Shown here one piece after another: positions 27,001-36,660 of a stretch of 64,000 nt of DNA (positions are counted from its first letter, which is position 1; each line of letters starts with the position of its first letter). Both the position numbers and the translations under genes were made by a program. The DNA is taken from the NCBI GenBank assembly GCA_017656335.1, contig JACDOA010000002.1, forward strand, positions 62,001-126,000, given 5' to 3'. Source of the DNA: Thermosipho sp. (in: thermotogales). Its GTDB lineage: Bacteria > Thermotogota > Thermotogae > Thermotogales > Fervidobacteriaceae. The notes under the pieces were generated by a model. The model was given only the letters and a program-made list of their open reading frames with translations. It did no database searches and was not told the DNA's origin.

Positions 27001-29052
27001 TTTTTTCATCTTTCTAGCTGTTTTACTTGTCTCTTCATCTTTATTCAATAGTTCTGCCAAAACAAATGGCTTAAACAATTCCATAGCCATTTTCTTTGGA
27101 AGACCACATTCGTGAATTTTTAAATGAGGCCCAACAACAATAACTGCACGACCAGAATAATCCACACGCTTTCCAAGAAGATTTCTTCTAAATCTTCCTT
27201 TTTTACCTTTCAAAAGATCAGTTAAGGATTTTAATGGCCTGCCATTTCTATCGGTTACTGCTTTACCCATTCTTCCATTGTAAATAAGACTATCAACTGC
27301 TTCTTGAAGCATCCTTTTTTCATTTTTTATAATTATCTCCGGTGAATTCATCTCGTAAAGTTTTTTAAGTCTGTTATTTCTGTTAATTACACGTCTGTAA
27401 AGATCGTTAAGATCAGTTGTTGCAAACCTTCCACCTTCAACTTGAATCATTGGTCTAATGTCTGGTGGAATAACTGGAATAACTTCAAGAACCATCCATT
27501 CAGGTTTTGTCCCACTCTTCAATAAATCTTTAACTATTTTCAGCCTTCTTAAAAGCTTTTTAGCTCTTCCACTACTCTTTGAAATCTTTTTTAATTCTGC
27601 TTCTATTTCAACTTTTAATTTTTCCAAATCTAAGTTTTGCAAAAGTTTTTTAATAGCAGCAGCGCCCGAATCTGCTTCTATCTTGTCACCATATAATGCC
27701 TTATATGCTCCATATTGATCATCTGTAATAATATCTCCCATTTTTAATCCAGTTTCTGTTGCTACGTCATCCTCAATTCTTGTAACTACAACAATAGGCC
27801 TGTCATTTTCAACTTCTGTTTCGGCTGTAAACATTGCCGGATAATGTTCTTCGAAAATTTTATATTCTTCAAGGGTAAGATATTCGTCTTCAAACAAAAA
27901 TCTATCTGCTATAATATCTCCTTCTGAAATTTCTTGACCATCTTCCACGTAAACTAAAGCTCCTTCAAATACTGGATAACTTTTTTCTTCTACAATATTC
28001 TCTACATATACATTCCCTGTGGAAATAACTTCATATCTTCCATCCTCTCTGGGCCTAACATTCAATTCTTTTCCAAAACTTATAGTTCCAGTAACTGATG
28101 CGAGTACTGCTGGAAGAACTGTTCCATTAGTAAGTTGTTCTCCCTTTTTCACTTTGGTTCCATTGGAGACTATTGGGGAAACACCAAATGGTAAAGAAAA
28201 TGTTATTGGCATTTCTTTACTCGTTGTAAGTGGTTTTACAGTAATAGTTTCAGATATTTCGTCGACTTCAACAGTTCCATCAAAAGGTGCATAAATTGGA
28301 TCAATTTTCATTTCCGAAACTATTTCTTCGCCTTTTTCAACTTTATCTCCATTTTTAACATTTAAAATCATCCCATTATAAACTCTATGTTCTGCTCTTG
28401 AAATTTTTCTCACGTCAACCCATGTTATTTCTCTATCAGTATGAGTTTTTTCTTTTCTTATTCTTACTTCTCCAGAAATACTTGATACTACTGGTGTTAC
28501 GGGAGATTTTATAATAACACCTGGCATTACTTCAAAATCCAATTTTTGACTGTATATTTCATACTCAGTCTGATACAAAAGTGAACCTTTAAGAAAATCT
28601 GTATTTTTTGGATCAGTGACAACCAGGATTTTCTCTATAATTCTTTTGCCACCATAATAAATTACATTTTCAAGTTCTTTAGCTTGAATGGATAAAAGAG
28701 AAGAAAGAATGCTAGGACTACTTTTTAAATACCATATATGTACCGCAGGAGCTACAAGATCTATATGTCCCATTCTTCTTCTTCTTGCTTCTTTAGATTC
28801 AACCCTTACACCACATCTTTCACAAACTGTTCCTTCATATTTTTTACCTTTATATTTTCCACAAGCACATTCATAATCCTTTGTTGGGCCAAAAATTCTC
28901 TCACAAAAAAGACCATCTTTTTCAGGTTTGAACGTTCTATAATTTATTGTCTCCGGTTTTTTTACTTCTCCACTTGACCAGCTTCTAATTACTTCTGGAG
29001 AAGCTACTTTAACGGTAACCTTGGCAATTTTTCTCTTAAACGTTGAACCCAT
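24100..29052 (-). CDS. rpoC: DNA-directed RNA polymerase subunit beta'
   Basis: Largest subunit of RNA polymerase. The N-terminal zinc ribbon uses Cys62, Cys64, Cys77 and Cys80 (CACG...CERCG). The catalytic NADFDGD, which holds the active-site Mg, is at residues 744-750. The second zinc site lies in [13 protein letters not shown], followed by [24 protein letters not shown] (trigger-loop region). The 1650 residues exceed the Escherichia length of about 1407. The extra mass is an insertion at roughly residues 150-480 rich in short beta units, as known for Thermotogales and Thermus. GGAGGG precedes the ATG, 22 bases after rpoB. Confidence 0.98.
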   Translation of the reverse strand: MGSTFKRKIAKVTVKVASPEVIRSWSSGEVKKPETINYRTFKPEKDGLFCERIFGPTKDYECACGKYKGKKYEGTVCERCGVRVESKEARRRRMGHIDLVAPAVHIWYLKSSPSILSSLLSIQAKELENVIYYGGKRIIEKILVVTDPKNTDFLKGSLLYQTEYEIYSQKLDFEVMPGVIIKSPVTPVVSSISGEVRIRKEKTHTDREITWVDVRKISRAEHRVYNGMILNVKNGDKVEKGEEIVSEMKIDPIYAPFDGTVEVDEISETITVKPLTTSKEMPITFSLPFGVSPIVSNGTKVKKGEQLTNGTVLPAVLASVTGTISFGKELNVRPREDGRYEVISTGNVYVENIVEEKSYPVFEGALVYVEDGQEISEGDIIADRFLFEDEYLTLEEYKIFEEHYPAMFTAETEVENDRPIVVVTRIEDDVATETGLKMGDIITDDQYGAYKALYGDKIEADSGAAAIKKLLQNLDLEKLKVEIEAELKKISKSSGRAKKLLRRLKIVKDLLKSGTKPEWMVLEVIPVIPPDIRPMIQVEGGRFATTDLNDLYRRVINRNNRLKKLYEMNSPEIIIKNEKRMLQEAVDSLIYNGRMGKAVTDRNGRPLKSLTDLLKGKKGRFRRNLLGKRVDYSGRAVIVVGPHLKIHECGLPKKMAMELFKPFVLAELLNKDEETSKTARKMKKAIIEKELPQAYEVLEEIIKGHPVLLNRAPTLHRMSLQAFEPRLIEGNAIQLHPLVCPPFNADFDGDQMAVHVPLSAAAQAESKILMLSRYNIISPAHGKPISMPGKDIVAGIYYLTMVRKDFDKVQPENIKWKFSSINEAELAYEFGYIKLHDPILVKVKDKVIKTTYGRLVFAEIVPDEFKDYNRTYGKGAIKELVYKTFKKYGVDRTADLLDDIKDLGFHYATVSGLTVSITDFVISPDREAIIEDAKKKVEEVNMLYAQGFLSDEERYRETIKIWADATEKVQEVTFEYIGKDPFNPIFIMVDSGARGNKDQLKQLAGMRGLMADPSGRTIEIPIISNFRDGLSVLEFFNSTHGARKGSADTALRTSSAGYLTRRLVDVAQSVVVTTTDCGTHNGVRATVLKSSDGLTVEKLEDFLFGRVLAKDVYDPETNNILVNPETGKEYTRDTMLEDDDAKFLGTFTKRIPVMIEKEIDISNPELPVNYSELAEDFVNEDVHYEVGTEVNWEVIRAAKSAGVKKLKIQEFPIVGKVASETVVSSKDMRQLVVEEELIESTTAKILLENNVNSLEVRPEIIVRSVLTCEAEHGVCSKCYGTDLSNHKIVGVGESVGVVAAQSIGEPGTQLTMRTFHTGGIATTADITQGLPRAEELFEARKKLKEPEGVFSAIKGFVKDIVEDETGKKKVYIEDEAGDIHEYEIPTKVKVSVNKGQKILPGQSLTTGAIRPRKILETLSVDATALYLLKEIKKVYVEQGVDIHDKHFEIIIKQMLDKVEVIDPGDTDYLPGDLLRLQTVKRINREILEGNAHVEMNRKRVIGKELVYHLIGEDEDGKIVEIAPEGAEITEEILEKAMSLGIKDLIVKNDEGEVITYQILPKEPIKYRRRLLRITKASLEHVGWLSAASFQQTPQVLTMAAVEGAKDLLLGLKENVIVGQLIPAGTGLDMFANIQIEETPRLAQQEKEKMA

Positions 29053-29074
29053 TTTTTTCCCTCCTTACGGGGCA

Positions 29075-32000
29075 TTATAACTTTTCTATATCAATTTCGT
29101 TTCCTTCATCATCATAAACTCTAACATCAAGAGCTATACCTCTAAGTTCCCTAACTAAAACTTTAAAACTTTCCGGTAAACCTGGTTCTGGAATATTCTT
29201 TCCTTTCATTATTGCTTTATAAACCTCATTTCTTCCTTTAATATCGTCACTTTTTACTGTTAACATTTCGTTCAACGTATGGGCAGCACCATATGCTTCT
29301 AATGCCCAAACTTCCATTTCACCAAACCTTTGACCACCAAATTGTGCTTTACCACCAAGAGGTTGTTGGTGTATCAATGAGTAAGGACCTGTAGATCTTG
29401 CGTGTATTTTATCTCTAGCAATATGTATTAATTTCATTACATACATATATCCGACAAGAATTGGGAAGTCAAATTCTTTTCCAGTTCTTCCATCCCTTAA
29501 TATAACCTTACCAGTTGGATTTTCCTCATTGTCTCCTGCATCTAATCCCACTTCTTTTCTCGCTTTAAATAACGCTGGCAAAATATCTTCTTCTTTTGCA
29601 CCATCAAAAACCGGGGTTGCAAACCACTTATTGGTTAATACAGCAAGCCAACCCAAGCTTGTTTCAAGGATTTGACCTACATTCATACGAGAAGGCACAC
29701 CTAATGGACTTAAAACTACCTGAACCGGTGTTCCGTCCGGTAAAAATGGCATATCTTCTTTTGGAAGTATTTTTGAAACAACACCTTTATTTCCATGTCT
29801 TCCAGCAAGTTTGTCTCCAACTTCTAGAGGTTTTCTAATTGCGACATATACCCTTATAAGTTTATTAACTCCCGGGCCAAGATCGCCATCTTTTTCCTTA
29901 TCAAATACACTAACTCCTATTACCCTTCCTTCTATACCGTGTGGAACCCTCAATGATGAATCTTTAACTTCTTTACCTTTTTCACCAAATACGGATCTTA
30001 TAATCTTTTCTTCTGGTGTTGTATCACTTTCACTTTTTGGTGTGACTTTTCCAACTAAAATATCAGTTTCTTCAACATATGCACCTATTCTGACTATTCC
30101 ATCTTCATCAAGATTTCTCAATTTTTCTTTACTAACATTTGGAATATCAGGTGTTATTTCTTCTGGCCCAAGTCTTGTATCTCTTGCCGTAGTTTCATAT
30201 ACTTCTATATGAATTGATGTATATGTTTCTTTTTCTAAAAGTTCTTCACTAATCAAAATAGCATCTTCAAAATTGTACCCTTCCCATGGAACAAATGCAA
30301 CCAAAATATTCTTTCCAAGGGCAAGTTCTCCCATATCAGTAGCTGGACCATCCGCAATTGGTTCTCCCTCTTTAACTACTTCCCCAACTTCAACAATAGG
30401 TCTCTGATTTATACATGTATCTTGGTTGGTTCTAGTAAACTTTAAGAGTTGATACGTATCAAGAATTGGATTTCCCATTGAATCGTACATTTCTTTTCCA
30501 TCTTTATCTAATCTATGAACTATTATTTTACTTGCGTCAACTTTTTTTACAATACCATCATGTTTGGCCAAAACCATTGTACCAGCATATCTAGCTGCTT
30601 CCCATTCCATTCCAGTACCTACTCTAGGTGCCTCGGTTTCAATCAGAGGTACTCCTTGCCTTTGCATATTTGAACCCATTAAGGCCCTGTTAGCATCATC
30701 ATGTTCTAAGAATGGAATCAATGAAGTTGAAACACTAACTATTTGATTTGGTGCCACATCTAAGTATTGTACTTCTTCTCTTGAAACGTACAGAACTTTT
30801 TCTTCGTATCTTACTGCAACATATTCTGGAATTAATCTTCCATTTTCATCAATTGGAGTTGTAGATGGTGCTATTTTATAATTTTCTTCTTCATCAGCAG
30901 TTAAATAAACAACCTCATTTGTTACTTTTCCTTTTACAACTTTTATATAAGGTGTAATTAAAAATCCATATTTATCTATAGTTGCATAAACAGCTAAAGA
31001 AGTGATAAGACCAATATTGGCACCTTCTGGCGTTTCAATTGGACACATTCTTCCATAATGAGAATGGTGAACGTCACGAACCTCAAATCTTGCTCTTTCT
31101 CTTTTTAATCCACCAGGTCCTACAGCAGTTAATCTTCTTTTGTTTGTTAATTCAGCTAATGGATTTGTCTGATCCATAAACTGAGAAAGAGGATTTGTTG
31201 CAAAAAACGAATTAATTGTTGCAATTATACTTTTAACATTTATAAGACTCTGAACGGAAATTTTATCAAGAGAAGTGTATGTAGCAAGTTTTTCTTGAAT
31301 CATGAAAACGGCTTTAGAAAATGCCCTTTCAAATTCTATTCTTATTAGTTCACCTACAGTTCTAACCCTCTTGTTACCAAGGTGGTCTTTAGTATCCATA
31401 GTACCCGGATGTTTAAAGATTTCTAATAAGTTTCTTGAAGCAAGTACAATATCCATGGTTGTTAAAACATTTGATTGTTCATTATATTTTACATTCTCAA
31501 CCTCTTCTGGGTCTTTACCTTCTACTTCAATCAAATACTTTCGATAAGCTTCTTCGAGTCTGTTGTTCATCTTAAAACGACCAACTTCAGAAAATTCAAA
31601 TCTTTCTTCATTAAAATATAAATTATTTAAAAACATTTTTGCAGCATTAATTCTTGGAAGTTCTCCAGGTCTTAATTTTCTAAATATTTCAATATATGCT
31701 CTATTCTGGTCTACTTCATCTCCGTATACGTGTTTTAGTTTTTCTAATGTATTCATCGCATATCTATGCGAAACTTTAATTCTCTCAATCGTTGAATTTG
31801 AAAGTTTTTCAATTAAACCTTCAGTAATTACATCGCCACGTTTTGCTATTAATTCACCGGCTCTGTCTTTTACATCTTCCAAAACAATAAGCCCTTCAGA
31901 ATGTTCCAGTGAATATTCATCTTCGACATCTACCCAATCGGGGAATAAGGAAAGTAACTCTAAATCGTTACTGTATCCTAACGCTTTTAAGAATAAGAAA

Positions 32001-32593
32001 AGATTAATTCTTCTCTTTCTGTCGATTCTTGCATAGAATGTACCATCGTTTAAATTCAATAAAATTTCAAGCCAAGCACCTCTTACTGGCAAGAAATGTG
32101 CCACATAAATAGGTTTTGAAGATGCATTTTTTCTTGGTTCTTCAACAAAATAAACTCCAGGACTTCTTACTAGCTGGTTAACAACAACGCGCTCAGCACC
32201 ATTGATTATAAAAGTTGTTCTTGGGGTCATATAAGGAATATAGCCTAGAAAAGCTTCTTCTTCGATCATTTCATTAGTACTGTTATCAGTTACTCTAACA
32301 GTTGTATAAACAGGAACTGTATATGTAAGAAGTCTTTCCTTACATTCCTGCACGGTATTTTGGGGTTCACCTATTCTCACGGATAAGAATTCAAGAGAAA
32401 ATCCTTTTTCTTTTCTCAGATCTGATTTTGAAGATGTTATCGGGGAAAACTTTCTCAAGACTTTCAATATCCCATTCTCGAGAAACTCATTGTAAGACCT
32501 TGTTTGAATTTCTACGAGGTTAGGGACAGGGATAGGTGCTTGGACCCTACCGAATGAATAACGGGTCCTTTTACCACTTTTAATCTCTTTCAT
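29075..32593 (-). CDS. rpoB: DNA-directed RNA polymerase subunit beta
   Basis: Second-largest RNA polymerase subunit, 1172 residues. The rifampicin region reads [18 protein letters not shown], with Asp474 equal to Escherichia Asp516; the positions of His526 and Ser531 are Asn484 and Thr489 here. Further family blocks include [58 protein letters not shown] and, at the C-terminus, [25 protein letters not shown]. The start is ATG with GAGGTGAT upstream. A terminator lies between rplL and rpoB, so rpoBC is read by read-through or from an unseen internal promoter. Confidence 0.98.
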   Translation of the reverse strand: MKEIKSGKRTRYSFGRVQAPIPVPNLVEIQTRSYNEFLENGILKVLRKFSPITSSKSDLRKEKGFSLEFLSVRIGEPQNTVQECKERLLTYTVPVYTTVRVTDNSTNEMIEEEAFLGYIPYMTPRTTFIINGAERVVVNQLVRSPGVYFVEEPRKNASSKPIYVAHFLPVRGAWLEILLNLNDGTFYARIDRKRRINLFLFLKALGYSNDLELLSLFPDWVDVEDEYSLEHSEGLIVLEDVKDRAGELIAKRGDVITEGLIEKLSNSTIERIKVSHRYAMNTLEKLKHVYGDEVDQNRAYIEIFRKLRPGELPRINAAKMFLNNLYFNEERFEFSEVGRFKMNNRLEEAYRKYLIEVEGKDPEEVENVKYNEQSNVLTTMDIVLASRNLLEIFKHPGTMDTKDHLGNKRVRTVGELIRIEFERAFSKAVFMIQEKLATYTSLDKISVQSLINVKSIIATINSFFATNPLSQFMDQTNPLAELTNKRRLTAVGPGGLKRERARFEVRDVHHSHYGRMCPIETPEGANIGLITSLAVYATIDKYGFLITPYIKVVKGKVTNEVVYLTADEEENYKIAPSTTPIDENGRLIPEYVAVRYEEKVLYVSREEVQYLDVAPNQIVSVSTSLIPFLEHDDANRALMGSNMQRQGVPLIETEAPRVGTGMEWEAARYAGTMVLAKHDGIVKKVDASKIIVHRLDKDGKEMYDSMGNPILDTYQLLKFTRTNQDTCINQRPIVEVGEVVKEGEPIADGPATDMGELALGKNILVAFVPWEGYNFEDAILISEELLEKETYTSIHIEVYETTARDTRLGPEEITPDIPNVSKEKLRNLDEDGIVRIGAYVEETDILVGKVTPKSESDTTPEEKIIRSVFGEKGKEVKDSSLRVPHGIEGRVIGVSVFDKEKDGDLGPGVNKLIRVYVAIRKPLEVGDKLAGRHGNKGVVSKILPKEDMPFLPDGTPVQVVLSPLGVPSRMNVGQILETSLGWLAVLTNKWFATPVFDGAKEEDILPALFKARKEVGLDAGDNEENPTGKVILRDGRTGKEFDFPILVGYMYVMKLIHIARDKIHARSTGPYSLIHQQPLGGKAQFGGQRFGEMEVWALEAYGAAHTLNEMLTVKSDDIKGRNEVYKAIMKGKNIPEPGLPESFKVLVRELRGIALDVRVYDDEGNEIDIEKL

Positions 32594-32660
32594 CCTATCA
32601 CCTCAGTTAGAAGAATTTGGAAGGAATAAAATATGCCAATTATATATTAAAACACAAAAA

Positions 32661-32690
32661 AACCCCGTACACAATACTATGTACGGGGTT
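32661..32690 (-). terminator. Intercistronic terminator between rplL and rpoB
   Basis: An 11-bp stem (AACCCCGTACA with TGTACGGGGTT) and an 8-base loop, followed on the minus strand by a T7 run. It lies about 40 bases after the rplL stop and 68 before rpoB. It should lower rpoBC expression relative to the stalk proteins. Confidence 0.85.
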
Positions 32691-32728
32691 GATACAAAAT
32701 CTTTTCTTTTTAGAAACTTATGTTACTA

Positions 32729-33112
32729 TTATTTAAGCTCTACTTCTGCTCCAGCTTCTTCTAATTTCTTTTTGATCTCTTCTGCTTCTTCTTTCTTTGC
32801 AGCTTCTTTAATTACTGCATCAGGAGTTCCTGCTTTTTCAACAAGGTCTTTTGCTTCTTTAAGTCCAAGTCCTGTAATTTCTCTTACAACCTTGATGACT
32901 TCTATTTTCTTCTGACCAAAGCTCTTAAGAACAACATCAAATTCTGTCTTTTCTTCTTCTGCTGCTCCTCCTGCTCCCGCTCCTGCTACTGGCATTGCCA
33001 TTACTGGTGCAGATGCACTAACTCCAAATTTTTCTTCAAGCATTTTTACGAGTTCAGCAAGTTCTGCTACTGTAAGCTGTTCGATTGCACTAACGATTTC
33101 TTCTAATGTCAT
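32729..33112 (-). CDS. rplL: 50S ribosomal protein L7/L12
   Basis: Ribosomal stalk protein that recruits translation factors, 127 residues. The N-terminal dimerisation domain ([20 protein letters not shown]) is followed by an Ala/Gly-rich hinge at about residues 37-52. The C-terminal domain ([20 protein letters not shown], then [15 protein letters not shown]) ends ...[13 protein letters not shown] 33112 is taken because AGGAGGTG precedes it by 6 bases; the upstream in-frame GTG is part of that site. It begins 17 bases after rplJ. Confidence 0.97.
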   Translation of the reverse strand: MTLEEIVSAIEQLTVAELAELVKMLEEKFGVSASAPVMAMPVAGAGAGGAAEEEKTEFDVVLKSFGQKKIEVIKVVREITGLGLKEAKDLVEKAGTPDAVIKEAAKKEEAEEIKKKLEEAGAEVELK

Positions 33113-33129
33113 AATATACACCTCCTAAA

Positions 33130-33675
33130 TCATTCTGATTTTTTATCTTTAATTGCATTAAGGGCATAAAGTAAACTTCTAAGTGTACCAGCAAGGACAT
33201 TGACAAAGCCTGAAATAGGACCTTGTACTCCTCTAACAACCATTGCAAGAAGTTGCTCTTTAGATGGAAGTTTGGATAGATTTTCAACTTCTTCAGCACC
33301 AAAGAACTTACCATCAAGATATAAACCCTTAAATGATGGAATACCTTTTGTTTCCTTTGAAAAATCGTAGATAACCTTTATTGCTTCAATTGGATCTCCT
33401 TCCTCAACATACAATATTGCTAAAGGACCTTCAAATAAATAACTCAATTCATCTACTTCTTCATAGCCTGCTTCTTTCATTGCAAAGTATGCAACACTAT
33501 TTTTGATTACTCTGTATCTAGCACCACTCCCAAGTTTTTCTCTCAATCTTCTTCTTAGGTCCGTTATTTGTTTGACGTTTAGACCCTTATAATCAGAAAA
33601 AAGAATTAAAGAAGAATTCTTCAAACTTTCAGAAATTTCTTTTACAAGTTCTTCTTTTCGTTTTCTTGTCAGCAA
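33130..33675 (-). CDS. rplJ: 50S ribosomal protein L10
   Basis: Binds 23S rRNA and carries the L7/L12 dimers; also the likely autoregulator of this operon. Recognisable blocks are KRKEELVKEISESLKNSS, LILFSDYKGLNVKQITDLRR and KNSVAYFAMKEAGY. The C-terminal helix is the L12-binding part. The start is taken as TTG 33675 (MLTRKRKEEL), which follows GGGAGGTG by 6 bases and gives 181 residues, a normal size. Longer in-frame reading upstream is the leader RNA, not protein. rplK and rplA are not upstream; a divergent alcohol dehydrogenase gene is. Confidence 0.95.
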   Translation of the reverse strand: MLTRKRKEELVKEISESLKNSSLILFSDYKGLNVKQITDLRRRLREKLGSGARYRVIKNSVAYFAMKEAGYEEVDELSYLFEGPLAILYVEEGDPIEAIKVIYDFSKETKGIPSFKGLYLDGKFFGAEEVENLSKLPSKEQLLAMVVRGVQGPISGFVNVLAGTLRSLLYALNAIKDKKSE

Positions 33676-33800
33676 TCTCTTCACCTCCCAAAAAAAAATA
33701 ACCTCGGAATACCGAGGCAAAAACAAAAGGGGGTTAATTACCCTTTTGTGCCTCGGGCAGGCGGCCTTTAGCCTTTCTTGAACCTGCCGTCTCTGGCATC
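33676..33800 (-). promoter_or_regulatory. L10 leader RNA with attenuator before rplJ
   Basis: The untranslated leader folds into the known L10-binding element: CCTGCC at 33783-33788 (plus) pairs with GGCAGG at 33756-33761, leaving the adjacent GAGG-type L10 motif. Downstream, CCTCGG (33702-33707) and CCGAGG (33712-33717) form a terminator hairpin followed by a T-rich run that ends at the ribosome binding site. A competing fold pairs 33712-33718 with 33750-33756, extended by ACAAAAGGG with CCCTTTTGT, and would block the terminator. L10 binding should favour the terminator, giving feedback control. The element is established in many bacteria; the switch logic here is inference from base pairing. 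Confidence 0.85.
33702..33717 (-). terminator. Attenuator hairpin of the rplJ leader
   Basis: A 6-bp GC-rich stem with a 4-base loop, then about ten mostly T residues on the minus strand, ending just before GGGAGGTG. It is the terminator conformer of the L10 leader. Confidence 0.8.
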
Positions 33801-33806
33801 GAGTTG

Positions 33807-33835
33807 ATTTTAACATATTTTTTCCTTCTTAACAA
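33807..33835 (-). promoter_or_regulatory. Promoter of rplJ-rplL(-rpoBC)
   Basis: On the minus strand TTGTTA (33835-33830), a spacer of exactly 17 bases, then TAAAAT (33812-33807). Transcription would begin at about 33800, just upstream of the L10 leader. Confidence 0.75.
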
Positions 33836-33932
33836 GTTTTTATTTTGTTAACATTATGTAAAACTATTAATTTATATTATAATTATATTTGTATTAATAT
33901 ATAAATAACCATATACAAAGGGGGAAATAAAG

Positions 33933-35096
33933 ATGTTTAAAATTTACTCATATTTACCTACAAAGATAATTTTTAAAGTCGGAGCTATTAATGAACTATA
34001 CAAACATATTAAGGGGTTGGGGAAAAAAGCACTTATTGTAACTGGAAAAAGTAGTACCAAGAAAAATGGTTCTTTACAAAAAGTTCAAGAACAACTAGAA
34101 AAAGAAAATATCGAATATATAGTTTTCGATAAAATCATACCAAATCCAATTTCTACAACTGTAGATGAAGCTGCTGAAATATGTAGAAAAGAAAAAATTG
34201 ATTTTGTTATTGGACTCGGTGGTGGAAGCGCTGTTGATAGTTCAAAAGCCATTGCAATTACTGCCCCTAATCTAGGAAAATTCTGGGATTATGTTCCAGT
34301 AGGGGGAGGTAAAATACCTGAAAAAGCTTTACCTATTATTGCAATTCCAACAACACATGGGACGGGGACAGAAGCTGATCCATTTTCAGTTATTACAAAT
34401 CCTTTAACCAGAGAAAAAGTTGGTATTGGATATGATAATACATTTCCAAAAATATCTATTGTAGATCCCGAATTAATGAAAACTTTACCTCAAAATCAAA
34501 CAGCATATACATCTATGGATGCTTTTTATCATTCAATAGAAGCATTTTTTAATATCAACGCAAATCCTTATTCAGATGTGTTAGCTCTTGACGCTATGAA
34601 ACGTATAGTATCATATCTTCCAATTGCATACGAAAAAGGAGATGATATTGAAGCGAGAATTCATCTTTCTTGGGCAAGCACCGAAGCGGGAATTACTGAA
34701 ACTTTAACGGGTGTGATTGCAAACCATGCTCTGGAACATGGTTTGAGCGGTTTTTATCCCGATATTCCTCATGGACTTGGTTTATGTATTACTGGTCCTT
34801 ATTTGTTTGAATACATATTCGATCATATTTTCGAAAGACTTGCAATTGTTGGGCGCGAAGTATTTGGAGTTTATGAAGCAGACGATAAAAAAGCTGCCAA
34901 ACTTGCTATAAAAAAATTAAGAGATTTTCAAGAGCTTTTTAATTTAAACAAAAGATTAAGTGAACTCAAAGTAAGAAAAGAAGATCTCAAAGAAATTGCA
35001 AAAACAGGATATAGAATACTAAAAGGTGTTATCGCAGTAACCCCTGGAAATATAAATGATGAAGATATGTCTCAAATTCTTAAAAATTGCTATTAA
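33933..35096 (+). CDS. Iron-containing alcohol dehydrogenase
   Basis: Group III (Fe-dependent) alcohol dehydrogenase, 387 residues, cytoplasmic. The NAD(P)-binding part has VIGLGGGSAVDSSKAIA and AIPTTHGTGTEADPFSVI. The metal ligands lie in SMDAFYHSIEAF and in NHALEHGLSGFYPDIPHGLG, giving one Asp and three His. Likely reduces aldehydes to alcohols during fermentation or the reverse. GGGGGAAA lies upstream of the ATG. It is divergent from rplJ, with both promoters in the AT-rich gap. Confidence 0.92.
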   Translation: MFKIYSYLPTKIIFKVGAINELYKHIKGLGKKALIVTGKSSTKKNGSLQKVQEQLEKENIEYIVFDKIIPNPISTTVDEAAEICRKEKIDFVIGLGGGSAVDSSKAIAITAPNLGKFWDYVPVGGGKIPEKALPIIAIPTTHGTGTEADPFSVITNPLTREKVGIGYDNTFPKISIVDPELMKTLPQNQTAYTSMDAFYHSIEAFFNINANPYSDVLALDAMKRIVSYLPIAYEKGDDIEARIHLSWASTEAGITETLTGVIANHALEHGLSGFYPDIPHGLGLCITGPYLFEYIFDHIFERLAIVGREVFGVYEADDKKAAKLAIKKLRDFQELFNLNKRLSELKVRKEDLKEIAKTGYRILKGVIAVTPGNINDEDMSQILKNCY

Positions 35097-35100
35097 AAAT

Positions 35101-35124
35101 AAAGCGGGCAGTATGCCCGCTTTT
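35101..35124. terminator. Bidirectional terminator
   Basis: A 10-bp stem AAAGCGGGCA/TGCCCGCTTT with loop GTA, flanked by A/T-rich DNA on both sides. It sits between the convergent alcohol dehydrogenase and small barrel-protein genes. Confidence 0.85.
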
Positions 35125-35142
35125 CTTCTCTTTTTTTCTTTT

Positions 35143-35646
35143 TTAAAATGCCGCTCCTGCTGCAAAATAGAAGAGGTTTCCAAAATCCATGCTCATTGTT
35201 CCATCATTTAATTTTTCAAACCTAGCTACTAATCCTCCTTCTAAAGCCAAAAATAGAAACTTGAACCCAACACCAACTTTTAAGTCGACAGTGCTGAATG
35301 TTTGATTTGTCAATAAATCAAACAAAGGAAGATCAGCTCCGAGTCTAGCGTACAATGGAATCATCGGTATTTTCGGTTTTAACGAAATTCCAACATTCAA
35401 ATGAGAAAGGATAAAGTCTGTACCAAAATCATTGTTGAAATAAGAACTACCATCCTCGTAAACTTCCGCAAGCGGGAGAGAAAAATAGAACATCCCTAAA
35501 TCCAATCTTGCATTGACAGTTAATAACGAAGGAGTTGCAGTTAAAGTTTTGGGCGGAACGTTAATAGCTTCTAAACCTGCAAAAAAAGGAAAAGAAAAAG
35601 CAGAAATCACAAATAACATAAGAAAAGCAATAAATAATTTCTTCAT
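35143..35646 (-). CDS. Small exported beta-barrel-like protein
   Basis: A 167-residue exported protein of unknown function. Residues 1-18 are a signal peptide (MKKLFIAFLMLFVISAFS). The mature part begins FPFFAGLEAINVPP and alternates polar and apolar residues in strands such as LDLGMFYFSLPLAEV, LSHLNVGISLKP, DLKVGVGFKFLFLALEGG and ends FYFAAGAAF. A terminal Phe and amphipathic strands point to a small outer-membrane barrel, perhaps of the toga. ATG 35646 follows GGGAGGTG by 6 bases. Its layout matches the next gene upstream (35660-36148), so the two are paralogues. Confidence 0.6.
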   Translation of the reverse strand: MKKLFIAFLMLFVISAFSFPFFAGLEAINVPPKTLTATPSLLTVNARLDLGMFYFSLPLAEVYEDGSSYFNNDFGTDFILSHLNVGISLKPKIPMIPLYARLGADLPLFDLLTNQTFSTVDLKVGVGFKFLFLALEGGLVARFEKLNDGTMSMDFGNLFYFAAGAAF

Positions 35647-35659
35647 ACCTTCCACCTCC

Positions 35660-36148
35660 CTATAAGTTTAAACCTGGAGTTAAATAATAAATTCCCCTAT
35701 AAATCAAATTTTTTGATTCGTCATTAAAAAATTCAAATCTTACAACTTTTCCTAAATCTATTTCATATGAATAATTTTTTAATCCTAAACCAAATCTTAA
35801 ATTCAACGGTTGTATCCTTTTTTCGAAAATCAAATTCAAAAAAGGAAAATCAGCACTAATACTTGCCTTAATAACATTTGCAGAATCCTTAAAAATTGTG
35901 TAGTTATATTCTAATCCCAATAAAAGATTTTGAGAAAAGAAATTATTATCAAAACTTAGTTGTTCTAGTTTTCCATTGGAATTAATTTGTAACAATGGAA
36001 ACTCAAAATATAGCCAATCAAATTTAATCTTAAAACTCAAACCTATAATAAAATCCGAAGAAAACGCATTAAAGGGAATATTTGAAAACTCAAGTCCCAA
36101 AAACATTGGTATTGAAAATGAAATAACAGAAAAAACAATTAAAAACAT
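35660..36148 (-). CDS. Small exported beta-barrel-like protein, paralogue of the downstream gene
   Basis: At least 162 residues, unknown function. IPMFLGLEFSNIPFNAF aligns by eye with FPFFAGLEAINVPPKTL of its neighbour, and both have similar strand patterns. From ATG 36148 the signal peptide lacks a basic residue and there is no ribosome site. Reading from a CTG at 36166 adds LKVLIF, supplies the Lys, and is placed 9 bases after AAGGAGG, overlapping the coaD stop. I infer a non-standard CTG start, or a start that mutation has weakened. It ends LTPGLNL, without the terminal Phe of its neighbour. Confidence 0.55.
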   Translation of the reverse strand: MFLIVFSVISFSIPMFLGLEFSNIPFNAFSSDFIIGLSFKIKFDWLYFEFPLLQINSNGKLEQLSFDNNFFSQNLLLGLEYNYTIFKDSANVIKASISADFPFLNLIFEKRIQPLNLRFGLGLKNYSYEIDLGKVVRFEFFNDESKNLIYRGIYYLTPGLNL

Positions 36149-36162
36149 GAATATTAATACTT

Positions 36163-36660
36163 TCAGATATCAACCCCTCCTTTGCTTTCTTCCAATAATG
36201 TTAATAATCTTTTCTCAACATTCTTTGGAACCCACCTTGAAATATCTCCTCCAAAATACGCAACTTCTTTTACAAGACTAGATGATAGAAACGAAAATTT
36301 TTTATCTGTCATTAAAAAAACTGTATCGACATTCGAACACATTTCTTTGTTTGCCATTGCCATCTGAAGTTCATACTCAAAATCAGTTACGGCTCTCAAA
36401 CCTCTTATAATAACATCTATATTATTATGTTTTACATAATCAATCAGTAACCCTTTGAAAGAATCTATTTTTATATTTTTAATATGATTAGTACACTCCT
36501 TTATCATAGTAATCCTTTCATTTAAACTAAAGGTATATTTTTTTCTCTTATTTTCCATTACTACTACATAAACTTCTGAAAAAATCTTAGAGGCTCTTTC
36601 AATAATATCTAAATGACCTAGAGTAATTGGATCAAAAGAACCAGGATAAATTGCCCTCAT
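36163..36660 (-). CDS. coaD: Phosphopantetheine adenylyltransferase
   Basis: Transfers AMP to 4'-phosphopantetheine to make dephospho-CoA. The nucleotidyltransferase motif is TLGHLDII in YPGSFDPITLGHLDII; RGLRAVTDFEYELQMAMANK and the C-terminal FLSSSLVKEVAYFGGDIS complete the family pattern. The length of 165 is normal. The ATG shares one base with the dnaB stop (TAATG), so dnaB and coaD are coupled. Confidence 0.96.
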   Translation of the reverse strand: MRAIYPGSFDPITLGHLDIIERASKIFSEVYVVVMENKRKKYTFSLNERITMIKECTNHIKNIKIDSFKGLLIDYVKHNNIDVIIRGLRAVTDFEYELQMAMANKEMCSNVDTVFLMTDKKFSFLSSSLVKEVAYFGGDISRWVPKNVEKRLLTLLEESKGGVDI

